A stretch of DNA of 64,000 nucleotides from Methylohalomonas sp034521715 (GTDB lineage: Bacteria; Pseudomonadota; Gammaproteobacteria; Methylohalomonadales; Methylohalomonadaceae), in the NCBI GenBank assembly GCA_034521715.1, contig JAXHLY010000003.1:372001-436000 (forward strand). Direction: 5' to 3'. The notes below the pieces were generated by a model. The model was not told where the DNA came from. It made no database searches and was given only the letters and a program-made list of their open reading frames with translations. Of this stretch, positions 1 through 9,032 are shown piece by piece. The position numbers were made by a program, and so were the translations under genes. The first letter of the stretch is position 1. Every line of letters starts with the position of its first letter.

Positions 1-671
1 ATTTCACCGGGCCGTGGGCTCAGGTAGGCACCCAGGAAATCGCGGAACGGGCGTTCGCCGATGAAACAGATGCCGGTACTGTCCTTTTTATCATGCGTAA
101 TGAAGCCGGCATCGGCGGCCAGCCGGCGGACCTCGGGCTTGGTCAGTTCGCCCAGCGGAAACAGGGTACGCGCCAGCTGTGGCTGGCCCAGGCGGCAGAG
201 GAAATAGCTCTGGTCCTTGTTCAGGTCGACACCCTTGAGCAGGCGATAGCGGCCGCCACGCCGGTCGATGCGGGCATAGTGGCCGGTGGCCACGCGATCG
301 GCACCCAGTTCAAGCACATGCTCGACAAAGGCATTGAATTTGATCGACTGGTTGCAGAGGACATCGGGGTTGGGTGTATTGCCGGCGGCATACTCGGCCA
401 GAAAGCGAGTAAAGACCTCATCCCAGTAGGCCTTCGACAGATTGACCGTGTTCAGCGGGATGCCGAGCTGCTCGCAGACAGCCAGGGCATCGGCGACATC
501 GGCCTCGGCGGCACAGTAACCGGGCCGGTCATCACCCTCCCAGTTTTTCATGAACAGGCCCTGCAGCCTGTGTCCCTGCTGCTGCAACAGCATAGCCGTC
601 ACCGACGAGTCAACGCCACCCGACAGGGCAACAACGGTATCGTCATGGATCGCTTCGGCGGTGGTGACCAT
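1..671 (-). CDS. mnmA: tRNA 2-thiouridylase MnmA (partial)
   Basis: MnmA (TrmU) converts U34 of tRNA-Lys, -Glu and -Gln to 2-thiouridine, using ATP and sulfur from a persulfide relay in the cytoplasm. The frame opens at ATG 671-669 and runs off the left edge after about 223 residues, so the C-terminal part is missing here. The PP-loop SGGVDSS is at residues 17-23. Both catalytic cysteines are visible, in NPDVLCNQSIKF and, near the edge, in STGICFIGER. The start lies 2 bp after the stop of the nudJ-like gene, the same nudJ-mnmA order as in Escherichia coli, so the two are probably co-transcribed. Confidence 0.97.
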   Translation of the reverse strand, partial: MVTTAEAIHDDTVVALSGGVDSSVTAMLLQQQGHRLQGLFMKNWEGDDRPGYCAAEADVADALAVCEQLGIPLNTVNLSKAYWDEVFTRFLAEYAAGNTPNPDVLCNQSIKFNAFVEHVLELGADRVATGHYARIDRRGGRYRLLKGVDLNKDQSYFLCRLGQPQLARTLFPLGELTKPEVRRLAADAGFITHDKKDSTGICFIGERPFRDFLGAYLSPRPGE

Positions 672-673
672 CG

Positions 674-1147
674 TCAGGCAGTCAGGTTATCCATGTTGAT
701 ATGGTGCAGCATTTCCAGGGAATAGCGGCGCCCGGCCAGGTAGTCGTCAATGCAACGTGTCACCATGTCGCTGCGCAGCCGCTCGCCCAGGGCGCCGGTT
801 TCCTCGCGGTTCAGCCACAGCGTGCGAATGATGCCGTCATCCAGCACGGCATCACCGGCCGGGGCCCTGGCCGAGCCGGCAAAGGAGAAGCGCAGGTAAA
901 CAATATCCACGCGCGGGTTGGGGTACAGGTAGACCCCGACCAGGGCCTGTGGTTCGAATTCGTGGCCGGTTTCCTCACGCACCTCGCGACGAACGGCGTC
1001 GAGCAGGGTTTCGCCGTATTCCAGGTGACCGGCCGGCTGGTTTACCAGCACGGCGCCGTCGGCCTCTTCCTCGACGAGCAGGAAATGGCCGTCGCGCTCG
1101 ACAATAGCGGCGACGGTGACATTGGGTTTCCATTGGTGGTCAGTCAT
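674..1147 (-). CDS. nudJ: Nudix phosphohydrolase, NudJ type
   Basis: 157-residue Nudix hydrolase. NudJ-type enzymes remove phosphate from nucleoside di- and triphosphates and from the thiamine precursor HMP-PP. The Nudix box is complete: it begins GHLEYGETL and ends REVREETGHEF (around residues 40-62), giving the GX5EX7REXXEEXG pattern that binds Mg2+. The length matches the family. The assignment to NudJ rather than another Nudix subgroup rests on the position immediately upstream of mnmA; substrate specificity cannot be read from the sequence. The gene is divergent from the mrp operon, with about 87 bp between them. Confidence 0.9.
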   Translation of the reverse strand: MTDHQWKPNVTVAAIVERDGHFLLVEEEADGAVLVNQPAGHLEYGETLLDAVRREVREETGHEFEPQALVGVYLYPNPRVDIVYLRFSFAGSARAPAGDAVLDDGIIRTLWLNREETGALGERLRSDMVTRCIDDYLAGRRYSLEMLHHINMDNLTA

Positions 1148-1234
1148 GAATCTTGCGTCACTCCGTCTTGACTTGGCCGGGAATCACCCGGCAGGTATGA
1201 TTGAGCTAATAAACTGAATATTGTCACAAGATTG

Positions 1235-1717
1235 ATGCCCAAACGCACGCTTGTTCTCATTGGCTTTCTGGCCGGTCTCTGGCTCGTTCTCTCGGGTTAC
1301 CTGAAGGGACTGCTATTGCTGCTCGGCCTGGCCTCGATCGCGCTCGTGGTTATGGTCGCATCGCGTATGGATGTCGTTGATGATGAGGGGCATCCCTACC
1401 ATTTACACCCGTTCAAGGTGCTACGCTACTGGGGATGGCTGCTGGTCGAGATCGTCAAGGCAAACCTTGACGTCAGCAAACGTATTCTGTTGCCCTCTAT
1501 GCCGATAGGGCCCGTACTGCTCAGGGTACGTGCCAGCCAGCCCTCGGAACTGGGTCAGGTGATTTACGCCAATTCGATCACTCTGACGCCTGGCACGGTG
1601 TCGGTCGACATCAAGGATAATCATATCGAGGTACATGCCCTGACCCGGAAAACGGCACAAACACTGCGGTACGGTGAAATGGATCGACATGTAACAGCAC
1701 TGGAGCTGCGCAAATAA
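1235..1717 (+). CDS. mnhE: Mrp antiporter subunit E (MnhE/MrpE)
   Basis: Small membrane subunit of a multisubunit Na+(K+)/H+ antiporter (Mrp/Mnh, related to complex I). About 160 residues with two hydrophobic segments in the first 45 residues and a conserved cytoplasmic part containing the VIYANSITLTPGTVSVDI stretch typical of MnhE. I place the start at ATG 1235; a TTG three bases earlier would add one residue. First gene of five that overlap or abut, and its TAA overlaps the ATG of mnhF, which suggests translational coupling. Confidence 0.93.
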   Translation: MPKRTLVLIGFLAGLWLVLSGYLKGLLLLLGLASIALVVMVASRMDVVDDEGHPYHLHPFKVLRYWGWLLVEIVKANLDVSKRILLPSMPIGPVLLRVRASQPSELGQVIYANSITLTPGTVSVDIKDNHIEVHALTRKTAQTLRYGEMDRHVTALELRK

Positions 1718-2001
1718 TGTTTATAACCGCCATGGCGTTTCTGCTGCTGGGTATGCTGTTGACGCTGATACGCGCACTGCTGGGCCCGACAGTTTATGAC
1801 CGTATTCTGGCGGTCAATGTCTTTGGTACGATTACAGTATTGTTTATTTCTGTACATGGTTTCTTGCAGGGTCGTCCCGAATTTCTTGACATAGCGCTTG
1901 TTTATGCATTAATCAATTTTATCGGCACTGTTGCCGTTTTGAAGTTTTTTGAGTATGGCGATATGGGCCGAGCCACCAGCGATGAACAGGGGGATATCTG
2001 A
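1717..2001 (+). CDS. mnhF: Mrp antiporter subunit F (MnhF/MrpF)
   Basis: 94-residue inner-membrane protein with three predicted transmembrane segments and the family stretch LIRALLGPTVYDRILAVN near the N-terminus. MnhF is needed for assembly and activity of the Mrp antiporter complex. Start and stop overlap those of mnhE (TAATG) and mnhG (TGATG), so the genes are translated as one coupled operon. Length agrees with the family. Confidence 0.93.
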   Translation: MFITAMAFLLLGMLLTLIRALLGPTVYDRILAVNVFGTITVLFISVHGFLQGRPEFLDIALVYALINFIGTVAVLKFFEYGDMGRATSDEQGDI

Positions 2002-2321
2002 TGGCAGTACTGGCCAATATTTTTTCCTGGGCGTTGCTGGTCGGTGGCGGCATATTCGTGCTTGTAAGCACGGTGGGTATGCTGCGTTTTCCCGATTTTT
2101 TTACCCGTTTGCATGCAGCCAGTATTGCCGACACGCTGGGTTCCATGCTGATTTTAGCGGGCCTTATCCTGCAGGCCGGATTTGACCTGATATCCATCAG
2201 GTTGTTGCTGATTTTCTTCTTTATTCTGTTTACTACACCGACTGCCGCCCATGCACTGGCCAAGGCGGCACTGCATGGCAATCTGCATCCGGAGAACTGC
2301 CGGGATGAACGTGATCAATGA
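2001..2321 (+). CDS. mnhG: Mrp antiporter subunit G (MnhG/MrpG)
   Basis: 106-residue subunit G of the Mrp antiporter. Three hydrophobic segments; the signature VGMLRFPDFFTRLHAAS at about residues 25-41 is diagnostic, followed by a TPTAAHALAKAA stretch near the C-terminus. Overlaps mnhF by one base and the next gene by four. Acts in the inner membrane as part of the multisubunit cation/proton exchanger. Confidence 0.94.
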   Translation: MAVLANIFSWALLVGGGIFVLVSTVGMLRFPDFFTRLHAASIADTLGSMLILAGLILQAGFDLISIRLLLIFFFILFTTPTAAHALAKAALHGNLHPENCRDERDQ

Positions 2322-2875
2322 GTGACCTTTATGTGGACATGTCGGTAATTACACTGCTGGCGGTGACGGCGGTGGCTATTAACAATATCCGCAACCTTTT
2401 TGCGACAGCGATGCTGTCCGGCATATTCAGCCTGTTATCGGCGGCATTATTCGTCAGTATGGATGCAGTCGATGTTGCCTTTACGGAAGCCGCAGTGGGA
2501 GCGGGTATTGCGACCATATTGTTCCTGGGAGCGCTTATGGCCACAGGTCATGGACGTAGCGCACCGGTCAAGGATTCAAAGTTCGCCCTGTTGCTGGTCG
2601 TTATTACCGGTGCGGTGCTGATTTACGGTACCCTGGATATCCCCCATTACGGCGATCCATCAGCGCCCGTTCATCAGCATGTCAATCCCTATTATATCGA
2701 GCAGACGCGCATCGCTATTGATATACCGAATGCTGTTACCGCGGTGCTCGCGAGTTTCCGGGGCTATGACACCATGGGTGAGGTCGTGGTGATCTTTACG
2801 GCCGGCATAGGAGTACTGTTGCTGCTGGGTCGTGTCGGTCGGAGTACCGCATCAAAAGGCAAGGGCCGGTCTTAA
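2318..2875 (+). CDS. DUF4040 membrane protein (MbhD/MrpA C-terminal-like)
   Basis: 185-residue membrane protein with about five hydrophobic segments. The N-terminal part (NNIRNLFATAMLSGIFSL through DAVDVAFTEAAVGAG) is the DUF4040/MbhD domain, which in many bacteria forms the C-terminal region of MrpA. The second half resembles the MbhE part of the same region (DTMGEVVVIFTAGIGVLLLL). A free-standing copy between mnhG and mnhB is common in gammaproteobacterial group-2 Mrp operons. It overlaps mnhG by four bases and mnhB by one. It probably contributes to coupling between the ion-translocating subunits, but this is inferred from the family. Confidence 0.88.
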   Translation: MSDLYVDMSVITLLAVTAVAINNIRNLFATAMLSGIFSLLSAALFVSMDAVDVAFTEAAVGAGIATILFLGALMATGHGRSAPVKDSKFALLLVVITGAVLIYGTLDIPHYGDPSAPVHQHVNPYYIEQTRIAIDIPNAVTAVLASFRGYDTMGEVVVIFTAGIGVLLLLGRVGRSTASKGKGRS

Positions 2876-3285
2876 TGATTCATCATCTTGTACTGCGAAT
2901 TGTCGCCAAGCTGCTCGTACCGTTTATTCTGCTGTTTGCCCTTTACGTCCAGTTTCATGGTGAATATAGCCCTGGCGGCGGCTTTCAGGCGGGGGTTATT
3001 TTTGCTGCCGGGTTTATACTTTATGGACTCATTTATGGTGTCGATCAATACAGGCAGGTAATTTCTCCCGACTGGCTTCGGCGCATGGCGGCGCTGGGCG
3101 TGCTCCTTTATATCGGGGTGGGGTTGACGACATTGCTGATGGGCGGCAACTTCCTGGATTACGATGTACTTGCAGACCACGCAATACAGGGCCAGCACAT
3201 GGGTATACTTCTGGTGGAACTGGGAGTGGGTATTACCGTTGCGACTGTCATGATGAGCCTGTTTATGATGTTTGCCAAGCCCTGA
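2875..3285 (+). CDS. mnhB: Mrp antiporter subunit B (MnhB/MrpB)
   Basis: 136-residue subunit B of the Mrp antiporter. Four hydrophobic segments; the conserved block HGEYSPGGGFQAGVIFAAGF at about residues 23-42 identifies the family. It is the last gene of the operon visible here: yhdP follows convergently only about 15 bp downstream. The large subunits MnhA, C and D, which carry the ion-translocating channels, are absent from this locus, so the complex cannot be complete unless they lie elsewhere in the genome. Confidence 0.93.
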   Translation: MIHHLVLRIVAKLLVPFILLFALYVQFHGEYSPGGGFQAGVIFAAGFILYGLIYGVDQYRQVISPDWLRRMAALGVLLYIGVGLTTLLMGGNFLDYDVLADHAIQGQHMGILLVELGVGITVATVMMSLFMMFAKP

Positions 3286-3299
3286 AGGCCGGTTAGGGG

Positions 3300-6200
3300 T
3301 CAGTTGCCCTGACCCAGCAATTCGTGCTGCCGTTGCTGCTCCTGCTCCTGCTCCTTGTTCCGGTTCAGTGGTTTGATTACCGGCTCATCCCAGCTTCCCT
3401 GGACACTGTATTGATAACCCAGCATTTTATCTATTTGTTCAGGGATGGATTCAAACACTTTACCCGTCAGAAAGATGACAGCCCCTATACCTATGCCAAT
3501 AGGACCAAATAGCGCACCGGTTACCGGCAGTGTGTCGCTGATCTGGGGTATTACCGTTACTATCTGATCATAATTTTGTGTTACCAGGCCGGTGCGCCCG
3601 GTTACAGTCACAAGGGCAGAGGGTCCATCCATTGTCAGGTCGTTGGTATAGGCATGACCGTCTTCAATGGTGAAATTCCCGTGAATTCGATCGAAGGCAA
3701 AACCCTTGTTGAAGAGATCAGAAAAATCCAGTGACAGACGCCGGGGTAACGCCTGTATACTCAACAATCCGAATAAACGGCCGGCTTTTGGCTCTATGTC
3801 GAGAAATCTGCCTTTAACGACATTGAGTTCCAGTGTGCCATTCATATTGGCCAGTCTGAAATCTATGGGGTTGCCGGGCCATGCGGCCACGAGGTTGATT
3901 TCGGTTTCACCACCTTCGAATGCCTCGTGGTAATACCCGAAGGTACTGAGCATTTCCGAGATGCTGCCGGCGCGCAGTTCGATAAAAAACTGCGAAAAAA
4001 TTTCATCATTGACTGATCGCCATTCACCATTGCCCTGTATTTCAAGTTCGGGTTTGTCGAATGAAATACTGTTGATACGAAGACCGGCATTTATCTTATC
4101 AGCCTGTAGAGTAAAGTTGCCAAAGTCGGTGCCATCATATGTTAATTGATCAACATTGATGTTCAGGGCAGGGAAATCCCTTGGATCGATTTCGGCTGCC
4201 TGGTGTGCGCCATCCTTTGCTGTAACACTGGCAAGATTCAGCCGCTGGAAGTCCGCTGTAAGGGTTTGTTCCGTCCTGTCGCCGGGAACAGTAATCTGGC
4301 CAGCAATATCCCTGCCGGCAAGGGTGAATTCCCATTGATTCAGAGATTTGAGGATGGTCAGCCTGACAGAGCTGAAACTCTGATTATAAAATTCGAGCTG
4401 CTCGGCCGTCAGATCGACATTGACCGGCCATTTATTGTTTTTGTCGGTGACTTTCTCCGGCAGTAATTGATGCTCCATCAGGAATGCAAGCCAGCCATCC
4501 AGATCCAGTTCTTCAGTGTTGCCGATGATATTCAACTGGCGTGCGGATGGTGATGCGCCCGTATCGCTACCAAAGGCTATGGTTAGCCCATCATTGCCGA
4601 AATGGGCTGATACTATCTCTGTTATGGACAGATTCAGCGTACGAACAGGTTCTGACTCCGGAGGCAGCTCAAGGTCAATGAGAAAATCACGCGACGTGTT
4701 CTTCTGCTTACCCAATGGTGCGGGTAAATCTATGGCCAGTCCCTCAAGACTGGAACTGATACTGAAATCCTGGGGCTGGTCCGGCTCCAGGTTCGACTTC
4801 AGCTCCGCCGTCCAGACTGATTGGCCTGTCAGGCGTTCTCCAAAGGTTGTGACGTCGAAGACATCCGGCGGAATCCTGTCCTTCAGTATGCGGGTGAGCA
4901 GGTCTGCATGCACCTTGCCCTTCATGCTGAATGTGATAGGTGTGTCTTCCGCTTCGCCCTCACGGCTTACTGACAGTTCGACGGGGCTGTCGTAATAACT
5001 GGCCGCCAGTTCCCTGGATCGGATTTCATCGCCAGAGAAATGAATGTGACCGCTTGTGTCATTCAAATCCAGTCCCAGTCTCGGCACCTTGATCTGATTC
5101 CCTAAAAGCCTGACGTTGCCATTGACGTTATCTTCACCCGGGAACAGGGCGATATCCATATCGAGTGCCAGCTGGATATCACCATCCAGTCCCAGGTCTA
5201 ACAGCCGCTTGATTGTCTTTTTCTTCTCCAGAGGGCTGTTTTTCAGGAACTTGATTGCATCTTTTGCGCTGCCTCTGGCATTACCTTCAATGTGCAGAAT
5301 ATGGTCATTCTCATAGAGATCTCTGATAGTGGCATAGACATCCATGATTCTGGACTGGAATATATCGCCACTGGGGATGTAAACAGAAAGCACGTCCTGC
5401 TCGAGGATCACATCACCATCTATTTGATAGAGAGGGGGCCATTCTTCGTGATAATCCATCGTAACTTCACTGAAACGGGTATTGATTTTGAACTGTCCCT
5501 CCCCGTTCTTAAAGGGAAAATCATCCAGATCACCGCGAAGCACCATGCCACCATACTCCAGATATCCACTGACAATACCGCGATCGATCCAGCGCTTAAG
5601 CTTGTCTTTTGCCCCTGCAGGCACAAAACGCTTTAGTGGTTCTGCATCTCCGTCGGTCAATGATGCGATAATGTCAATATATGGCAGGCTTTCACTTTCA
5701 TATACTATATTGCCACGCAACGTCAGTGTGTGCGGCTCTGTATCTAACCGGAGAGAATCAGTCCTCAGCAATACGCTGTCATCATTGTTTTGATACCAAT
5801 CCACGGTTCCATTTACGGATATATCTCTTACCGGCAGTTGAAAGATCGCCGGATCTCTAATATCGAACTGCGTATTATCAATAACCAGTCTGCCGCGATC
5901 AGAAGTGGATATGAATTTGCCTCCAATACCGCTTATTGTTGAGTTACCATGACGATCAATGAGTTCCAGATTGTTGATTCTGCCATTCGCTATCCAGCTA
6001 TCGCTGTTGGAATGACGACGGTATTCAAAATTCTGTAAAACACCATGGAATGAATCTGCCCGATAATTCTCACCGAGATTTCCTGACAGGGCCTCATAAA
6101 TGCCGGCGAGAGGCAGAAAATCCTCAATACGTGCATAGCTTATATATGCATAATCAATATCTTGGTCCCTGCTGCCACCTAACCTGATATCTGTTGCCGG

Positions 6201-7181
6201 CCAGTTGCCGCTCCAGGTCGATAAATCCCTCAGCAGAATCTGAAGCGACCAATCAGCATTTTTGCTTCGCTGCAGATTAAATTCTGCATTCATATTACGG
6301 ATCAACTTGTTGCTATCATGGCCGCGTATCAGCGTATCTTCAGAGGAAACAAGCCCTTCAGCCGATATCAGTCGCGCGTCTTCCCATCGGCTCCATATAT
6401 TGATATCAGTTTTACCTGCAGCCAGACTTATGTCCTGCCAACGACTGTATTCAGGCCACGCCGAAGGTTCCAGATCGTCAGCAGTGACATAAGCCTGCCC
6501 TGACCATTGACCGCTTAGCAAATCACCCGTGGCATCCAAGGCGAAGTCGACCGACTGTCCGTGACCACGTGGCAGGCTGGCGCTTCCATCTATCTGGATT
6601 TGCTCGCGCCAGGTACGCAGATTCAGTGATGCCTCACGCAGCTGCAAGGGCGGCTGGTCTCTGAGTTCATCAATCCACAGGATTGATGTGTCATTCAGGG
6701 TTATCAGCGGCTGGCTGAGAAGCCAGCGCGTAAGTCTTTTGCTAATCTGACTTTCATCGCGTTCCTGCGCATACTGAATATTTTCGTCACCAAAACGGAT
6801 GGATCCGTCGCTAGCGCGGATTAACTTGAGGTTGGCGCCGGATACGGTCAGTGACTCGGGTACAACACGTTGATGGACAAGAATGTCAAAGAACGCAAAA
6901 CTGACATGGGCGCTCTTGAAGGTAGCAATGGGCTGTAGATTATCCGGATCATGGAGGATCACGCCCTCAAGATAAAGATGCGGTTTCCATCCCCGCCACT
7001 CGGCGTTGACGGAATCGATACTTACCGGGTATCCACTGTACTGTATTGCAAGGTTTTCAATTTCCTCGCGGTAAGCATCAATACCGGGCAGCAGGAGCCT
7101 GATGATGGTGATGCTAACGGCCGCCAGCAGAATGAAACCGCCGACCAGATACCAGCAGGCATTATAAACTCTTCGTATCAT
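3300..7181 (-). CDS. yhdP: YhdP family AsmA-like lipid transport protein
   Basis: 1293-residue protein of the YhdP/TIGR02099 family, AsmA-like proteins that span the periplasm from an inner-membrane anchor and are needed for phospholipid transport to the outer membrane. One N-terminal transmembrane helix (about residues 10-32), then the conserved IQYSGYPVSIDSVNAEWRGW block, a DUF3971 region and long beta-rich repeats, and an AsmA-like C-terminal region with the GALFGPIGIGIGAVIFLTGK segment. The C-terminus ends in a Gln/Glu-rich tail. Length matches the family and the frame is intact over 3.9 kb. It lies 56 bp downstream of rng, the usual rng-yhdP order. Confidence 0.95.
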   Translation of the reverse strand: MIRRVYNACWYLVGGFILLAAVSITIIRLLLPGIDAYREEIENLAIQYSGYPVSIDSVNAEWRGWKPHLYLEGVILHDPDNLQPIATFKSAHVSFAFFDILVHQRVVPESLTVSGANLKLIRASDGSIRFGDENIQYAQERDESQISKRLTRWLLSQPLITLNDTSILWIDELRDQPPLQLREASLNLRTWREQIQIDGSASLPRGHGQSVDFALDATGDLLSGQWSGQAYVTADDLEPSAWPEYSRWQDISLAAGKTDINIWSRWEDARLISAEGLVSSEDTLIRGHDSNKLIRNMNAEFNLQRSKNADWSLQILLRDLSTWSGNWPATDIRLGGSRDQDIDYAYISYARIEDFLPLAGIYEALSGNLGENYRADSFHGVLQNFEYRRHSNSDSWIANGRINNLELIDRHGNSTISGIGGKFISTSDRGRLVIDNTQFDIRDPAIFQLPVRDISVNGTVDWYQNNDDSVLLRTDSLRLDTEPHTLTLRGNIVYESESLPYIDIIASLTDGDAEPLKRFVPAGAKDKLKRWIDRGIVSGYLEYGGMVLRGDLDDFPFKNGEGQFKINTRFSEVTMDYHEEWPPLYQIDGDVILEQDVLSVYIPSGDIFQSRIMDVYATIRDLYENDHILHIEGNARGSAKDAIKFLKNSPLEKKKTIKRLLDLGLDGDIQLALDMDIALFPGEDNVNGNVRLLGNQIKVPRLGLDLNDTSGHIHFSGDEIRSRELAASYYDSPVELSVSREGEAEDTPITFSMKGKVHADLLTRILKDRIPPDVFDVTTFGERLTGQSVWTAELKSNLEPDQPQDFSISSSLEGLAIDLPAPLGKQKNTSRDFLIDLELPPESEPVRTLNLSITEIVSAHFGNDGLTIAFGSDTGASPSARQLNIIGNTEELDLDGWLAFLMEHQLLPEKVTDKNNKWPVNVDLTAEQLEFYNQSFSSVRLTILKSLNQWEFTLAGRDIAGQITVPGDRTEQTLTADFQRLNLASVTAKDGAHQAAEIDPRDFPALNINVDQLTYDGTDFGNFTLQADKINAGLRINSISFDKPELEIQGNGEWRSVNDEIFSQFFIELRAGSISEMLSTFGYYHEAFEGGETEINLVAAWPGNPIDFRLANMNGTLELNVVKGRFLDIEPKAGRLFGLLSIQALPRRLSLDFSDLFNKGFAFDRIHGNFTIEDGHAYTNDLTMDGPSALVTVTGRTGLVTQNYDQIVTVIPQISDTLPVTGALFGPIGIGIGAVIFLTGKVFESIPEQIDKMLGYQYSVQGSWDEPVIKPLNRNKEQEQEQQRQHELLGQGN

Positions 7182-7237
7182 CAGCGGATCAGTCAGTTAC
7201 AGATCTGAGGCAGAAAACACGTCAGTAAAATACAGAA

Positions 7238-8788
7238 TCAGAGTAGTACAATGTCATATTGTTCCTGACCGTACAGTGTCTCTACCTGAAAGGTAATAGG
7301 ACGGCCAATAAAGGCCTCCAGTTCTGCAACACTTGTAGATTCTTCATCAAGCAGCATATCGACGACGGACTGTGAGGCGATGACCAGCAGTTTTTTGGCA
7401 TCAAACTGGCGGACTTCCCGGAGTATTTCACGGAAGATCTCGTAGCAGACACTTTCAGCCGTTTTGACAGTGCCACGGCCGTTGCAGGTAGGACAGCTAT
7501 CGCACAAAACATGCTCGAGGCTTTCCCTCGTCCGCTTGCGCGTTATCTGCACCAGACCCAGCGAAGTGACTTCGCTGATTGAGACCCTGGAGTGATCCCT
7601 CTCCAGATTCTTTTCCAATGCCCGTAATACCTGACGCTGATGCTCGGCATCCTGCATATCTATAAAATCAACAATAATAATGCCACCCAGGTTGCGCAGC
7701 CGTAGCTGGCGAGCTATGGCATGGGTGGCTTCAAGATTGGTTTTGAATATCGTTTCATCCAGATTACGATGGCCAACAAAAGCCCCCGTATTGACATCAA
7801 TTGTTGTCATGGCCTCGGTTTGATCGATATACAGGTGTCCGCCCGATTTTAGCTCTACCCGACGACTCAGGGCTCTTTGAATTTCATCCTCGACAGAGTA
7901 CATATCCAGTATCGGATGTTCGCCGTCGTAGTGCTCTATGCGATCAACAAATTCAGGAATGAAACGCCTGGCAAAATCGATGAGCCGATCATAGGACTCG
8001 CGGGAGTCTATACGTACTTTTTCGGTCTCGGTGTCGACCAGATCGCGCAGGGTGCGTATAAAAAGGGGTAAATCTTCATAGATATTACCCGGTGCGGCAA
8101 CATCGCTGATACGGTTTTGAATGGATTGCCAGAGCCGGCATAGAAAATCGATATCCTTGCTGATCTTCTCATTACTGATGCCTTCGGCGGCAGTACGCAC
8201 GATGAAGCCACCGTTATTGGGGACATCAACCGGTAGCGCCCTGACACCAGTAGCCTGGCTGTTGTCACCAACGGCAATGGGTATGACGCCATTCTGGTAC
8301 TGATAGACGAGGCTGCGCAGCCGTTCGCGTTCGGTTTCGTCTTCAATGCGCTGGGATATGCCAATTGATGACTGTGACTCGGGAATCAGTACTAAATAGC
8401 GGGAAGGTACTGCCAGGCGGGTAGTAAGCCGCGCGCCTTTCGTGCCGATCGGATCCTTGATCACCTGCACCAGGACTTCCTCACTTTCACGGAGCAGTGA
8501 TTCAATGGTCGGTTGTCGGGCACCTGCTTGTCCCGCCGACTCGGCCGCCTCTTCAGATACGGGGTCAACAATATCGTTACGATGCAGGAAGCCGGTACGG
8601 TCCAGGCCCATATCGATAAAGGCTGCCTGCATGCCGGGCAGCACACGTGATACTCGCCCCTTGTATATATTGCCGACAATCCCCCGGCATTTACGGCGTT
8701 CGATGTAGACTTCCTGCAGCACACCGTTCTCGACGGCGGCAACCCGCGTCTCCTGAGGCGTGATATTGATTAGAATTTCCGAACTCAT
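7238..8788 (-). CDS. rng: ribonuclease G
   Basis: RNase G, the RNase E-related endoribonuclease that matures the 5' end of 16S rRNA and cleaves some mRNAs. 516 residues against about 490 in E. coli. An S1 RNA-binding domain follows the N-terminus (GNIYKGRVSRVLPGMQAAF). The catalytic core has DVNTGAFVG and IIIVDFIDMQDAEHQ, carrying the two Mg2+-binding aspartates. The zinc-link cysteines are in CDSCPTCNGRG. There is no long RNase E-type scaffold tail, which separates it from Rne. It is followed by yhdP and is divergent from the glgC-like gene. Confidence 0.96.
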   Translation of the reverse strand: MSSEILINITPQETRVAAVENGVLQEVYIERRKCRGIVGNIYKGRVSRVLPGMQAAFIDMGLDRTGFLHRNDIVDPVSEEAAESAGQAGARQPTIESLLRESEEVLVQVIKDPIGTKGARLTTRLAVPSRYLVLIPESQSSIGISQRIEDETERERLRSLVYQYQNGVIPIAVGDNSQATGVRALPVDVPNNGGFIVRTAAEGISNEKISKDIDFLCRLWQSIQNRISDVAAPGNIYEDLPLFIRTLRDLVDTETEKVRIDSRESYDRLIDFARRFIPEFVDRIEHYDGEHPILDMYSVEDEIQRALSRRVELKSGGHLYIDQTEAMTTIDVNTGAFVGHRNLDETIFKTNLEATHAIARQLRLRNLGGIIIVDFIDMQDAEHQRQVLRALEKNLERDHSRVSISEVTSLGLVQITRKRTRESLEHVLCDSCPTCNGRGTVKTAESVCYEIFREILREVRQFDAKKLLVIASQSVVDMLLDEESTSVAELEAFIGRPITFQVETLYGQEQYDIVLL

Positions 8789-9032
8789 ACTGAATAGCCG
8801 CTTTGGGCCGGGTCATGCATGTCAGCTAACCATATCATAATCAAGCAGTTTTCGGACCCGATTTGGTGCGCTATGCGTCCGGATGGGGCGGATGCCTGAT
8901 TTGACTCATATTTTACTCCTCTATTAATCTTTTTTATCTTATTCTTGCGCGTCGCGCCTCTCCCGGCCGTCGATGAACCGGGCGGGCGGGATGAGCTCTC
9001 CGATAACCCTCATCTGCTGGATTCAGATTCAC

